42,975 nucleotides of DNA, from assembly GCA_018607785.1 (NCBI GenBank), contig JABBAU010000054.1, forward strand, positions 1 through 42,975, written 5' to 3'. The stretch comes from Methylobacillus sp. Lineage in GTDB: Bacteria; Pseudomonadota; Gammaproteobacteria; Burkholderiales; Methylophilaceae. How positions within the stretch are numbered: the first letter of the stretch is position 1; each line of letters starts with the position of its first letter. Shown in pieces: positions 1 to 6,881 of the stretch. Under the pieces are notes generated by a model that made no database searches, was not told the DNA's origin, and worked only from the letters and a program-made list of their open reading frames with translations. The position numbers and the translations under genes were made by a program.

Positions 1-23
1 CAAATATTTTAAGAGAAAATAAT

Positions 24-416
24 ATGAAAATATACCTACAAAGATTTATGAATCTATATTTTATTGCCCTTCTATCTCTTACAGGATTCTATGCTTTTAA
101 TTATTTCCAGATATCAAACATGGAAGGCTGGGAAATGTTTGAGAAGTACGCTACAGAAAATGAAAAAGAGGCGAAAGAAAATCTAGCTGACCAAATGTTA
201 GAAGCAAATGAAAAATCAGATCAACAAGAAGTAGAACGATTAGGTAAAGAGTATAAAAATATTTACATTGAAGTTAGAAACAAAGCAAAAAAAGAGTTTT
301 GGGAACACAAAAGAAATAATTGGGATATAGCAGGGATTTTAATTGGGTTTTTGTTTGTAATTAATTATTTACTGTCTGGACGTATCACTTTTTTTCATAA
401 AAGCAATAACAAATGA
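24..416 (+). CDS. hypothetical two-helix membrane protein
   Basis: I do not recognise this 130-residue protein. An N-terminal hydrophobic helix lies at about residues 9-28 and a second at about 100-118. Between them is a highly charged, Lys/Glu-rich stretch (about 35-98) that looks alpha-helical and possibly coiled coil. This predicts a small inner-membrane protein with a helical loop, both termini on the same side. The start is supported by AAGAGA about eight bases upstream of the ATG. It lies at the left edge, so it may be the last gene of an operon outside the window. About 184 bases separate it from the next gene, with no clear terminator. The reading frame is convincing; no function can be assigned. 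Confidence 0.7.
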   Translation: MKIYLQRFMNLYFIALLSLTGFYAFNYFQISNMEGWEMFEKYATENEKEAKENLADQMLEANEKSDQQEVERLGKEYKNIYIEVRNKAKKEFWEHKRNNWDIAGILIGFLFVINYLLSGRITFFHKSNNK

Positions 417-474
417 CTTGTTTAAGTTTTATTGATTGTTTTATGGGGAACTTATAATTTTATACTAAAAAAAC

Positions 475-574
475 ACTATATAGTAAATTTTTGAAAAAAA
501 ATACTATATATTGTATTTTTTCTGTTTTATAGGGGTAAACTTTACACAGTTTAAAGAGATGAAAGTTTAAACTT
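475..574. promoter_or_regulatory. symmetrical upstream region of the 78-residue membrane protein
   Basis: This spacer holds several symmetrical elements: the palindrome ACTATATAGT (475-484), a second ACTATATA copy (503-510) 28 bases further on, and AGTTTAAA (548-555) repeated in inverted form as TTTAAACT (566-573). The last pair could form an 8-bp hairpin with a 10-base loop in the mRNA leader. It also includes the 12-base palindrome AAGTTTAAACTT (563-574). No clean sigma-70 promoter is visible; TTGATT (432-437) and TATAAT (453-458) are only 15 bases apart. Operator or leader function is inference. AT-rich DNA produces such palindromes readily. Confidence 0.3.
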
Positions 575-600
575 ATTTTTAAATTACAGGAGAAATTGAT

Positions 601-837
601 ATGGATGTATTAGCAACAATTAGAAAGTGGGCAGGGGGACTTGCAGAAACAGTTGTAAGTCTTATGGCGCTTGCCATTGTGCTTCAAATCCTAATGGGTA
701 CCTCAAACGTACCTTTTCTTGGTCAAACTGATGTAATTGGAAACGTTTCAGGAATATTAGCTCAGCTAGGTAGCGAAGGTCTTATAGGCTTAGTTGCTCT
801 ATGGGTATTATATTCAATCTGGAAATCACGTAAGTAG
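601..837 (+). CDS. small two-helix membrane protein, unknown function
   Basis: This 78-residue protein has an amphipathic N-terminus (RKWAGGLAE), a hydrophobic helix at about 14-32, a glycine-rich middle containing VPFLGQTDVIGN, and a second helix at about 58-73 ending in a basic tail (KSRK). The start is secure: AGGAG at 588-592, eight bases before ATG. It is transcribed alone, with about 184 bases upstream and a strong hairpin terminator immediately downstream. That layout suits an abundant small protein controlled as a single unit. I do not recognise the family. A short membrane-assembling or coat-like protein is conceivable, but nothing in the sequence demonstrates it. Confidence 0.75.
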   Translation: MDVLATIRKWAGGLAETVVSLMALAIVLQILMGTSNVPFLGQTDVIGNVSGILAQLGSEGLIGLVALWVLYSIWKSRK

Positions 838-854
838 AGAAATTTTGAATTAAT

Positions 855-885
855 AAAAAAAGAGGCTTTTTAGCCTCTTTTTTTT
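855..885. terminator. bidirectional intrinsic terminator
   Basis: A perfect stem, AAAGAGGCT (859-867) with AGCCTCTTT (872-880), has a four-base loop and is extended by A-runs on the left and T-runs on the right. It lies between the stop codons of the convergent 78-residue gene and the DUF3147-like gene. A U-tract is produced on either strand, so it should terminate both. Confidence 0.9.
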
Positions 886-1210
886 AATAAAATTTTTTCA
901 TTAATAAGGTACCTATCGTAATTCCAACAATTGCAATCAATAAGGCAAGGTAATAATTCAAACCAGACTTTACTAAAAAACTAAATAAAAATAAAAATGG
1001 AATAACGGGCAAAATATACATGGTCGTCTCTTGAATAAGCCCACTTATTAAATTTCGATCCTTTGATTCTTCCCAAATTAACGTAAAAGACACAAAAAAT
1101 ATAATAGGCATCGCCAAAAGAATAGCGGCTAAGGTCGTATTTTTTTTACTCAGTTCGGTTGCACCAATGATGACAACTAGAGCAATAATAATTTTTAATA
1201 AATAAAACAT
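884..1210 (-). CDS. DUF3147-like membrane protein (second copy)
   Basis: This is a 108-residue, almost entirely hydrophobic protein with about four predicted helices (roughly 3-20, 27-45, 64-82 and 87-105). It resembles its upstream neighbour in length, helix spacing and layout: an early helix followed by E(L/I)(S/A)K, then an AxxxAxP helix, then a central LP near a conserved break. I read the pair as tandem paralogues of the DUF3147 family of small inner-membrane proteins, whose function is not known. The assignment here rests mainly on similarity to the neighbour and is weaker than for that copy. The two genes are 37 bases apart and probably co-transcribed, ending at the bidirectional terminator. 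Confidence 0.65.
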   Translation of the reverse strand: MFYLLKIIIALVVIIGATELSKKNTTLAAILLAMPIIFFVSFTLIWEESKDRNLISGLIQETTMYILPVIPFLFLFSFLVKSGLNYYLALLIAIVGITIGTLLMKKFY

Positions 1211-1247
1211 AAGTAGGCTGACTTAAAAATAAGGTTTTAATTCAAAT

Positions 1248-1598
1248 TTACACTAAATCAATTCCAAACTTTTTCAAAACGATAACATATACAAAAAATA
1301 AAATAATAGTAAATCCTATCGATAATAATATGGCTGGCCAAAAGGACCAATGCTTGATAATCCATGGAAAAAGGAGAAACATCGGAAGTGTGGGGAGTAC
1401 ATACCAAAAAGTATAGTATGAGTGATTTGCAATTTTTTCAGTAGATTGATTCTCAAAAAATAACCAAAATAAAACAGTAATAGTTACTAAAGGTAAAGCA
1501 CTTGTAAAAGCGCCTATTTTGTCTGAAAATTTAGCAAGTTCAGAGATAAGAACTATCAAAGCTGCTGTTATAAGGTATTTGAAAATAATATAAGTCAT
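1248..1598 (-). CDS. DUF3147-like membrane protein (first copy)
   Basis: This 116-residue protein has about four hydrophobic helices. Its opening, Y-I-I-F-K-Y-L-I-T-A followed by ISELAKFSDKIGAFTSALPLV, and the later FWYVLPTLPMFLL closely match the DUF3147 pattern as I know it: early KY-x3-A, SE(L/I)AK, A-x2-ALPLV, central FW-x-VLP and a C-terminal KKFGI. DUF3147 proteins are small integral membrane proteins of unknown function. No ribosome site is evident before the ATG. An inverted repeat (TAGATT, two bases, AATCTA, 1604-1617) sits directly upstream of the start and could be an operator. The downstream copy is a paralogue. Confidence 0.75.
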   Translation of the reverse strand: MTYIIFKYLITAALIVLISELAKFSDKIGAFTSALPLVTITVLFWLFFENQSTEKIANHSYYTFWYVLPTLPMFLLFPWIIKHWSFWPAILLSIGFTIILFFVYVIVLKKFGIDLV

Positions 1599-1702
1599 TA
1601 GTATAGATTTTAATCTAATTTTAAAATGAAAGTTACTTTAATAGACTTTAGGCAAATAAAGTAGGTTAAAATAATATTTTTATGTGTTATGAAAAATAAA
1701 CT

Positions 1703-2191
1703 ATGCGCCCACCCATCCTCTCAAAGTATCCAGTTGACAAAATAATAAATAATTTTAAGTCTTCAAAGGATAAAGAGATGTGGATTGTACGATTTATTCC
1801 ACAACTTCTTAATAAGCAAAAAATAAATGCGAATGCAATATCTGTGATGAAAAGAATAAGTTTATTGAGACTTGAGCCTTTAACAAACCAAGAGACAGAT
1901 AAGATTAAAAAGCTAATGATGGAAATTGGTCGTGATGACATTGTATGTGTGAGACAAACAGAATCAAAACAAAAAAATGTTTTAATATTCTGTGGTCATG
2001 ATGATGCACCAGAATCTATAGACGGAATTGAGAGATATATTTATAGAATAATTCCAAATGCTAAATTAAAGTTTGGCGTAGCTGATATGAATAGAGATCG
2101 TTGTTGCATAGTGAAAGATAAATTTTGGAAATCTGATAAAAAAAGACCGACTGGAGTTTATTCTTTAGCGGATTTAGCTGTTGTAGACTGA
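1703..2191 (+). CDS. hypothetical protein, soluble, unrecognised
   Basis: This is a 162-residue protein with no recognised family. It has a basic, helical N-terminal half (about 1-90) and a more mixed second half containing a VLIFCGHDD segment (about 109-117) and several Cys residues near the end. No signal peptide or membrane helix is seen. Two ATGs just upstream cannot be the start: one hits a stop after five codons and the other is out of frame. No ribosome site precedes 1703. The last 11 codons lie antisense to the 3' end of the helicase gene, a 34-base convergent overlap. Length and composition favour a real gene, but it could be a lineage-specific protein or a relic. Confidence 0.55.
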   Translation: MRPPILSKYPVDKIINNFKSSKDKEMWIVRFIPQLLNKQKINANAISVMKRISLLRLEPLTNQETDKIKKLMMEIGRDDIVCVRQTESKQKNVLIFCGHDDAPESIDGIERYIYRIIPNAKLKFGVADMNRDRCCIVKDKFWKSDKKRPTGVYSLADLAVVD

Positions 2192-3456
2192 TTATTTTTT
2201 TTATTTTTACTTTTCATTCGCTTTTGAGCATTAGCGCTATTCTTAAAATTCTTAGTTGATTTAATAAATGGTCTTTTTTTCCCACTTCGACCCCTTTTCT
2301 TTTTAAAGACTTCTGCAGTTATTTTCGTAGGCTCCATACCTTCAACTGTTTTTATGTTTATTTTAAGCTTTGTAAATCGTTCTATTTTTTTTAAGTGTTC
2401 TTTATCTATTTCATTGACTAAGCTAATAGCATATCCATTTTTATCTGCGCGACCTGTTCGGCCGATCCGATGAACATAGTCTTCAGCAAATCTTGGCAGA
2501 TCATAATTAATAACATGAGTGATATGTTTAACATCAATACCTCTTGATGCAAGATCAGTTGCAACTAAAACTTTTATTCCATTTTTTTTAAAACGATTAA
2601 TGGTCCTTGTTCGACTATTCTGTGTCATATCACCATGTAAAGAAGAGGCTTTAATATCTTTATGATATAAATCATCTGATAATTTGTCGGCTAATCTTTT
2701 AGTAGCAGTAAAAATAATTGCTTGATTAACATTATCTTGAGATAAAAAATGATGGAGAAGATTCATTTTATGAGATTGGTTGTCTACATAATATAATGAT
2801 TGTTCAATATTCGAATGTCCAAGTGCCTCTGGTTCAATTGAGATTTTTGTAGGCGTCTTAAGAAATTCTTCTGCTATTTTAGAAACCTCTTGATCAAGTG
2901 TTGCTGAGAACATAAGCATCTGTTGTTTTTTATTAGTAGCGTTAAAGATTTTTCTAATATCTGGCACAAACCCCATATCGAGCATTTTATCTGCTTCATC
3001 CAAAACCATAATTTCTGTATCATTAAATTTTATTTTTCTTTGTTTGTGCAAGTCTAAAAGCCTTCCAGGCGTAGCAATTAAAATATCAACTGGTTTTGAT
3101 AGAACTTTATTTTGGAGTTGATATGACATTCCCCCAGTAATAGTGACCGAAAATATTTTTAAATAACGAGAATAAGTTTTAATACTATCCGTAATTTGAT
3201 TTGCTAATTCTCTTGTTGGAGAAATAATCAAAATTCTTGGCCCCTTAACCTTTTTTTTATTTAAAATTAAATGATTTAAAATAGGTAAAACAAATGCCGC
3301 TGTCTTCCCTGTACCTGTTTGTGCGGTTGCTAATACATGTTCTTTTTTTAGAACATGCGGAATAGACTTCATTTGAATTTTAGTGGGTTCTTTGTACCCT
3401 GCATCTTGAATTGCTCTGAGTATTTCTGGGGCAAGGTTTAAAGTTTTAAATGACAA
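2158..3456 (-). CDS. rhlE: DEAD-box ATP-dependent RNA helicase, RhlE type
   Basis: This 432-residue helicase unwinds or remodels structured RNA, probably in ribosome assembly and mRNA turnover and often important at low temperature in this family. All signature motifs are visible: a Q-motif region near 23-28, AQTGTGKT (45-52), PTRELA (80-85), TPGRLLD (129-135), DEAD (153-156), SAT, then in the second RecA lobe IIFTATK, HGDMTQ, ATDLASRGID and HRIGRTGR. From about residue 375 the tail is basic and low in complexity (many Lys/Arg/Ser), typical of RNA-binding extensions in RhlE-like proteins. The start is TTG, chosen because AAGGA lies about eight bases upstream and no in-frame ATG precedes it. 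The 3' end overlaps the convergent hypothetical gene. Confidence 0.93.
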   Translation of the reverse strand: MSFKTLNLAPEILRAIQDAGYKEPTKIQMKSIPHVLKKEHVLATAQTGTGKTAAFVLPILNHLILNKKKVKGPRILIISPTRELANQITDSIKTYSRYLKIFSVTITGGMSYQLQNKVLSKPVDILIATPGRLLDLHKQRKIKFNDTEIMVLDEADKMLDMGFVPDIRKIFNATNKKQQMLMFSATLDQEVSKIAEEFLKTPTKISIEPEALGHSNIEQSLYYVDNQSHKMNLLHHFLSQDNVNQAIIFTATKRLADKLSDDLYHKDIKASSLHGDMTQNSRTRTINRFKKNGIKVLVATDLASRGIDVKHITHVINYDLPRFAEDYVHRIGRTGRADKNGYAISLVNEIDKEHLKKIERFTKLKINIKTVEGMEPTKITAEVFKKKRGRSGKKRPFIKSTKNFKNSANAQKRMKSKNKKNNQSTTAKSAKE

Positions 3457-3484
3457 AGAATTATCCTTAAGTTATGTCTATGAG

Positions 3485-3519
3485 AAGATTAGACCTAATG
3501 ATAAATTATAGATAATCTT
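3485..3519 (-). promoter_or_regulatory. inverted repeat in the helicase mRNA leader
   Basis: AAGATTA (3485-3491) and TAATCTT (3513-3519) are complementary arms within the roughly 70-base untranslated leader of the helicase gene, between its promoter and start. The leader could fold into a long AT-rich hairpin. Long structured leaders are common on cold-responsive helicase mRNAs, so thermal or auto-regulation is possible, but this is inference. Confidence 0.3.
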
Positions 3520-3530
3520 TACGAGTGCGA

Positions 3531-3559
3531 AGTATATAGGTAATTGAAAATAATGTAAA
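3531..3559 (-). promoter_or_regulatory. sigma-70 promoter of the rhlE-type gene
   Basis: Reading on the minus strand, TTTACA (3559-3554) and TATACT (3536-3531) are separated by exactly 17 bases, a near-consensus sigma-70 promoter. Transcription would begin near 3524 and give a leader of about 70 bases before the TTG start. Confidence 0.7.
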
Positions 3560-3592
3560 TTTTCACTATTTGCTAGGTGGATTAAGGGGAGA

Positions 3593-3901
3593 TTAACAGG
3601 CTGATTCAATCAAATTAATTTTATCTTTAAGACATAATGATTTAATTCTATATTCTTCTTTGCTTGCTAAGCTTCTGCTGGCAAATGAAGCTTTGTAAAC
3701 TAGTCTGAATGGACCACGTTGATGTGTATATTTTGCTCCTTTATTTGTTCCGTGTTCATTTATTCTTCTTTCAACATCTTTTGTGATACCTGTATACAAA
3801 GTTTTATCTGAACATTCTAAAATATAAACAAACCATTTGTTTTTGGCTAATTGGGCCAACTCAGCTAATGTTTGAAGACCACTGACATTGTAATTAGCCA
3901 C
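3593..3901 (-). CDS. GIY-YIG endonuclease-like protein (UPF0213/YhbQ type)
   Basis: This small protein carries a single GIY-YIG domain: FVYILEC, then LYTGIT, a VERRINEH segment (Arg and His expected near the active site), KGAKYTHQRGP and a conserved Glu in ASKEEYRIK. Single-domain members such as YhbQ are about 80-100 residues, and their cellular role is poorly defined. The frame stays open upstream to an ATG at 3970, but that start would lie inside the dehydrogenase gene and add about 23 residues that do not belong to the domain. A GTG at 3901, just after the dehydrogenase stop, gives 102 residues and is preferred; a TTG at 3859 would give the compact domain. It is probably the last gene of the aroQ-acc operon. 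Confidence 0.75.
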   Translation of the reverse strand: MANYNVSGLQTLAELAQLAKNKWFVYILECSDKTLYTGITKDVERRINEHGTNKGAKYTHQRGPFRLVYKASFASRSLASKEEYRIKSLCLKDKINLIESAC

Positions 3902-3908
3902 TTTTATC

Positions 3909-4910
3909 TTACCAGCTAAGAACAGCGCGGAATCTAATATCGTTGTTTCGAAGTTTCTTAATCGCGTCATTTATTTCATTAAATTTAAAGTGTTCAACAA
4001 TAGGTTTAATGTTATGCTCAACACAAAAGTCGAGCATTTTTTTTATATTTTTTGGACTTCCCACAGGTGATCCTGATATTGAGCGCCTTCCTGCCATCAG
4101 ATTAAACACTGAAGACTTTATGGGTTCTAAAACCGCTCCAACGAAATGAAGTCTTCCTCTTGGTTCGAGAGCGTTCAAATACAAATCCCAATTTAAATTT
4201 ACATTTACTGTTGATATTAATAAATCAAATTTAGTATTAATATTTTTTAAAATGGAAATATCGTTTGATGAAATGACATCATCAGCTCCAAGAGTTTTAA
4301 GAAGCATATTTTTATCACTTGAGTGTGTGAACGCAGTTACATGGCAACCTAAGGCTTTATAAAACTGTATTGCCAAATGACCAAGACCCCCAATTCCTAT
4401 TATGCCTACTTTATGATTCTTATTAATTGCAAATTCGACGATGGGGGTAAATACAGTAATGCCACCGCACAATAGCGGTCCAGCATCTTTATGATTTAAT
4501 TTCTTTGGTATGGGGATAACACTAGTTTCTTCGGCAACTACCTCCTCTGCAAAGCCACCATATTGACTAAAGACGGTTTTTTTTGTTTTGCTACAAAAGT
4601 TATGATCACCTACTTTACAGTGACTACAATTATTACAATAGCCTGAGTGCCAACCTAAACCAACGGTGTCTCCATGTTTATGTTGAGTAGTTTCAGAACC
4701 AAGCTCAATAATCTCGCCAATTACTTCATGTCCTGCAACTAAAGGATAATTAGATTTCCCCCAGCTATTATCTATAGCACTAATATCACTATGACATATT
4801 CCACAAGATTGAACTTTTATCCTAACTTCGTTTTCTTTGAGAGCTTCCGCCTTATATTTAAAAGGTTTTAAGGCCTCCTTTGCACTCAATGCAGCGTATG
4901 CTTTAACCAT
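3909..4910 (-). CDS. zinc-dependent alcohol dehydrogenase (YahK/cinnamyl-alcohol dehydrogenase-like)
   Basis: This is a 333-residue medium-chain dehydrogenase that should interconvert an alcohol and an aldehyde using NAD(P)H. The catalytic zinc site is visible as CGICHSD (Cys36, with Cys39 and His40 beside it) and GHE (His61, Glu62). The structural zinc site has four cysteines at 92, 95, 98 and 106. A Rossmann motif GIGGLGHLA lies near residue 171. The HSGYC spacing and overall pattern match the NADP-preferring YahK/CAD-like branch, which usually reduces aldehydes, rather than glutathione-dependent formaldehyde dehydrogenase. The substrate cannot be read from sequence. It lies 40 bases downstream of the 88-residue gene in the same direction. 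Confidence 0.9.
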   Translation of the reverse strand: MVKAYAALSAKEALKPFKYKAEALKENEVRIKVQSCGICHSDISAIDNSWGKSNYPLVAGHEVIGEIIELGSETTQHKHGDTVGLGWHSGYCNNCSHCKVGDHNFCSKTKKTVFSQYGGFAEEVVAEETSVIPIPKKLNHKDAGPLLCGGITVFTPIVEFAINKNHKVGIIGIGGLGHLAIQFYKALGCHVTAFTHSSDKNMLLKTLGADDVISSNDISILKNINTKFDLLISTVNVNLNWDLYLNALEPRGRLHFVGAVLEPIKSSVFNLMAGRRSISGSPVGSPKNIKKMLDFCVEHNIKPIVEHFKFNEINDAIKKLRNNDIRFRAVLSW

Positions 4911-4950
4911 ATGAAAATAACCTTTTAATTAATTTTATTAAGATTTTTTA

Positions 4951-5217
4951 TTATAAGATAATTTTTTTTATTTCATTGTTATATTCAGGAAAATATTGAT
5001 TTATTACTTCGAGATTAAACTCTTTTAGTATGGATTGATTAGATTCTCTAAGAAGTAAAAATTCAAAGGACTTTATGATGAGGTCCTTTTTAGTTATCTT
5101 TCCATTAGTAATGCTCTGATAAAAGTTATCATTTAACAGAACTAAATGTTCTGTTGTAGATTCTTTATTCACTGTCACCTTGAAAGAATTTTGATTAATA
5201 CTTTCGATTGTAATCAT
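4951..5217 (-). CDS. conserved small protein of unknown function
   Basis: This 88-residue soluble protein has an N-terminal beta-strand pattern (MITIESINQNSFKVTV), the segment STTEHLVLLND, then NGKITKKDLI and a C-terminal block SFEFLLLRESNQSILKEFNL ending in a hydrophobic YFPEY. I recognise this arrangement, strands then (S/T)FEFLLxRE-xxSIL and YFPEY, from uncharacterised 80-95 residue proteins common in alpha- and betaproteobacteria; no role is known to me. The gene starts three bases after the secreted protein's stop, so it is co-transcribed and probably translationally coupled. Confidence 0.75.
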   Translation of the reverse strand: MITIESINQNSFKVTVNKESTTEHLVLLNDNFYQSITNGKITKKDLIIKSFEFLLLRESNQSILKEFNLEVINQYFPEYNNEIKKIIL

Positions 5218-5220
5218 TAT

Positions 5221-5583
5221 TTATTGTTGTTCACAATTACCTGTAAACGTTTCAACATATTGGCCAAACCCTTTATTGCCTGAAATGAAGTCAGTCACTG
5301 TATTTTTTTTATAGTTAATTTCTAAATTACGGACATTTAAAAAATTTGATTTACACTGAATTAATTCTTCGGTCCAAGCGCAATCAATATTATTCAAATC
5401 TTGTAAAGCACCATCAATAAAATTAAAAGTAAGTGTTTTTACTTCTTCTTTTTTCCCTGAGGAACCCATTAATTCGAAAGTTGCAATGCCTTTGCATTTG
5501 AAATTGATAGTTTTATTTTTAGCAAAAACATAATTAATATTTGATAAAGATAAAATTAAAATGAGTAAATATTTTATTTTCAC
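5221..5583 (-). CDS. secreted (periplasmic) protein of unknown function
   Basis: The frame is open from 5604, but the likely start is a GTG at 5583, where GTGA overlaps the upstream lipoprotein's stop codon. This gives 120 residues beginning V-K-I-K-Y-L-L, a clean signal peptide with a hydrophobic core at about 4-17 and a cleavage site after Val-Phe-Ala (about 22). The mature part is small and beta-rich, with cysteines in FKCKG, DCAW, IQCKS and GNCEQ that could form two disulfides in the periplasm. I do not recognise the family. The four-base overlap with the lipoprotein gene suggests the two products are made together and may interact. Confidence 0.75.
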   Translation of the reverse strand: MKIKYLLILILSLSNINYVFAKNKTINFKCKGIATFELMGSSGKKEEVKTLTFNFIDGALQDLNNIDCAWTEELIQCKSNFLNVRNLEINYKKNTVTDFISGNKGFGQYVETFTGNCEQQ

Positions 5584-5987
5584 TGCGTCAGTATCCTTAA
5601 ACATTTCGAAAAATCTGTTGAACCAATAACAAAACCAAGCTCTTCACATTTCTTTATGGCTGCACTGCCAGATAATCTTTTAACGGACTTTCCATCGATA
5701 GTTATTTCATCTGATGAACGATTAGCAAAGTTGCATTGATAACTAATGATATCTTGTAAAAGTAAATCATCACCTGAGTTATTGATACTGTTCTGATCGA
5801 GACCACCATATTTAGAGCAAGCCCTCATCATTTCCGAAGTAACGGCCCCCTCTCCACTGAAATATTCATCAACCGTTAGGCCAGTATAATTATTATGAGG
5901 CGCAGGTAATTGTTCTTTTTTGGTTGAGGCACAACCTAAAGTCAGAGTCGTAAAAATTAATATATATAAACATTGTTTAAATTTCAT
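5580..5987 (-). CDS. lipoprotein with C-terminal paired-cysteine motif
   Basis: The preferred start is the ATG at 5987, where ATGA overlaps the prmA stop, rather than the longer frame from 6020. It gives 135 residues with a lipoprotein signal: Lys2/Lys4, a hydrophobic core, then LTLGC with Cys19 as the lipidated residue. The C-terminal end, CEELGFVIGSTDFSKCLRIL, matches a motif (Cys-x3-Gly-Phe-x2-Gly-[ST]-x2-Phe-x2-Cys) that I know from many small cell-envelope proteins of unknown role. Two further cysteines (in MRACSKYGG and SYQCNF) may pair. It sits between prmA and the secreted protein with four-base overlaps on both sides. No specific function can be given. Confidence 0.8.
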   Translation of the reverse strand: MKFKQCLYILIFTTLTLGCASTKKEQLPAPHNNYTGLTVDEYFSGEGAVTSEMMRACSKYGGLDQNSINNSGDDLLLQDIISYQCNFANRSSDEITIDGKSVKRLSGSAAIKKCEELGFVIGSTDFSKCLRILTQ

Positions 5988-6877
5988 AGTATTTTTTTTA
6001 TACCACTTAGGCATATCCACCCATCATTTTTTAAAGTATCTTCAAATGTAAACCAAGGTGAATAAATTTCTTTAATTTTTTCTTCTTGAGATTCAAGTAT
6101 ACCTGACAATGCAATTTTGCCTGTTGGCTTACAGTAACTTGCTAACAAAGGAGCTAAAACCATAAGCGCACTAGAGAGTATATTTGCAACAATCAAGTCA
6201 GCTTGAAATTTAAAGTTTTCATCAGTGTTAAGCCAATTAATAGAACACTTATTTACTTTACTATTTTCTTTGCTTGCAGCTATTGCTTGAGGATCTATAT
6301 CAACACCTAATACTTTTTCAGCACCGAGCTTATAAGCAGCTATTGCTAAAATACCTGAGCCACAGCCATAATCCATTACTTCTGAATTTCTAGTAACGTT
6401 ATCAATAAGCCATTCCGCACAAAGATGCGTAGTTGGATGCGCACCAGTACCAAAAGCTAAACCAGGATCAAGAGTAATATTAATAAGGTCAGAATTTTCA
6501 ATTTCATGCCAAGTTGGAATAATATTAATTTTATTTTTGATACAAATAGGTTGGAACTGAGATTGTGATAATTTAACCCAATCAGTCTCAGATACAGATG
6601 CTGTACTAAATTCAAAATGTATATTTTTAAAATTTGAGGATAGCTTTTGCTGAATTTTATTAATATCTACTGATTGATCAAATAACGCCTGGACTTGATT
6701 AGACGCCCAAAATTTGTTTGGGCCATTATGAGGTTCTCCAAATATTAATTCTTCATCAAGTTTATTCAGGTTTCTGTCTTGGATATAAACGGATAAAGCA
6801 CCATTTTTATCTAACGCCTCGCTTAATAATTCAATATCTTTATCTTGAGCAAAAAAAGTAAGATTTGTCCATGCCAT
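5984..6877 (-). CDS. prmA: ribosomal protein L11 methyltransferase
   Basis: This 297-residue enzyme transfers methyl groups from S-adenosylmethionine to lysines and the N-terminus of ribosomal protein L11. The family's N-terminal L11-recognition domain occupies about 1-105. The catalytic domain follows with PGLAFGTGAHPTT (138-150), the SAM-binding glycine motif DYGCGSGILA (169-178), an acidic VDIDP strand (192-196) and the VANILSS motif (230-236). Length matches the family (about 293 in E. coli). It starts four bases after accC and overlaps the lipoprotein gene by ATGA. The accB-accC-prmA order is common in beta- and gammaproteobacteria. Confidence 0.97.
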   Translation of the reverse strand: MAWTNLTFFAQDKDIELLSEALDKNGALSVYIQDRNLNKLDEELIFGEPHNGPNKFWASNQVQALFDQSVDINKIQQKLSSNFKNIHFEFSTASVSETDWVKLSQSQFQPICIKNKINIIPTWHEIENSDLINITLDPGLAFGTGAHPTTHLCAEWLIDNVTRNSEVMDYGCGSGILAIAAYKLGAEKVLGVDIDPQAIAASKENSKVNKCSINWLNTDENFKFQADLIVANILSSALMVLAPLLASYCKPTGKIALSGILESQEEKIKEIYSPWFTFEDTLKNDGWICLSGIKKIL

Positions 6878-6881
6878 ACTT

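Noticed and set aside
1687-1941. 84-codon minus-strand frame opposite the 162-residue gene
   Set aside because: Hydrophobic composition comes from antisense of Lys/Glu/Ile codons, and no start signal is seen. The plus-strand frame is longer and better composed, though neither is proven.
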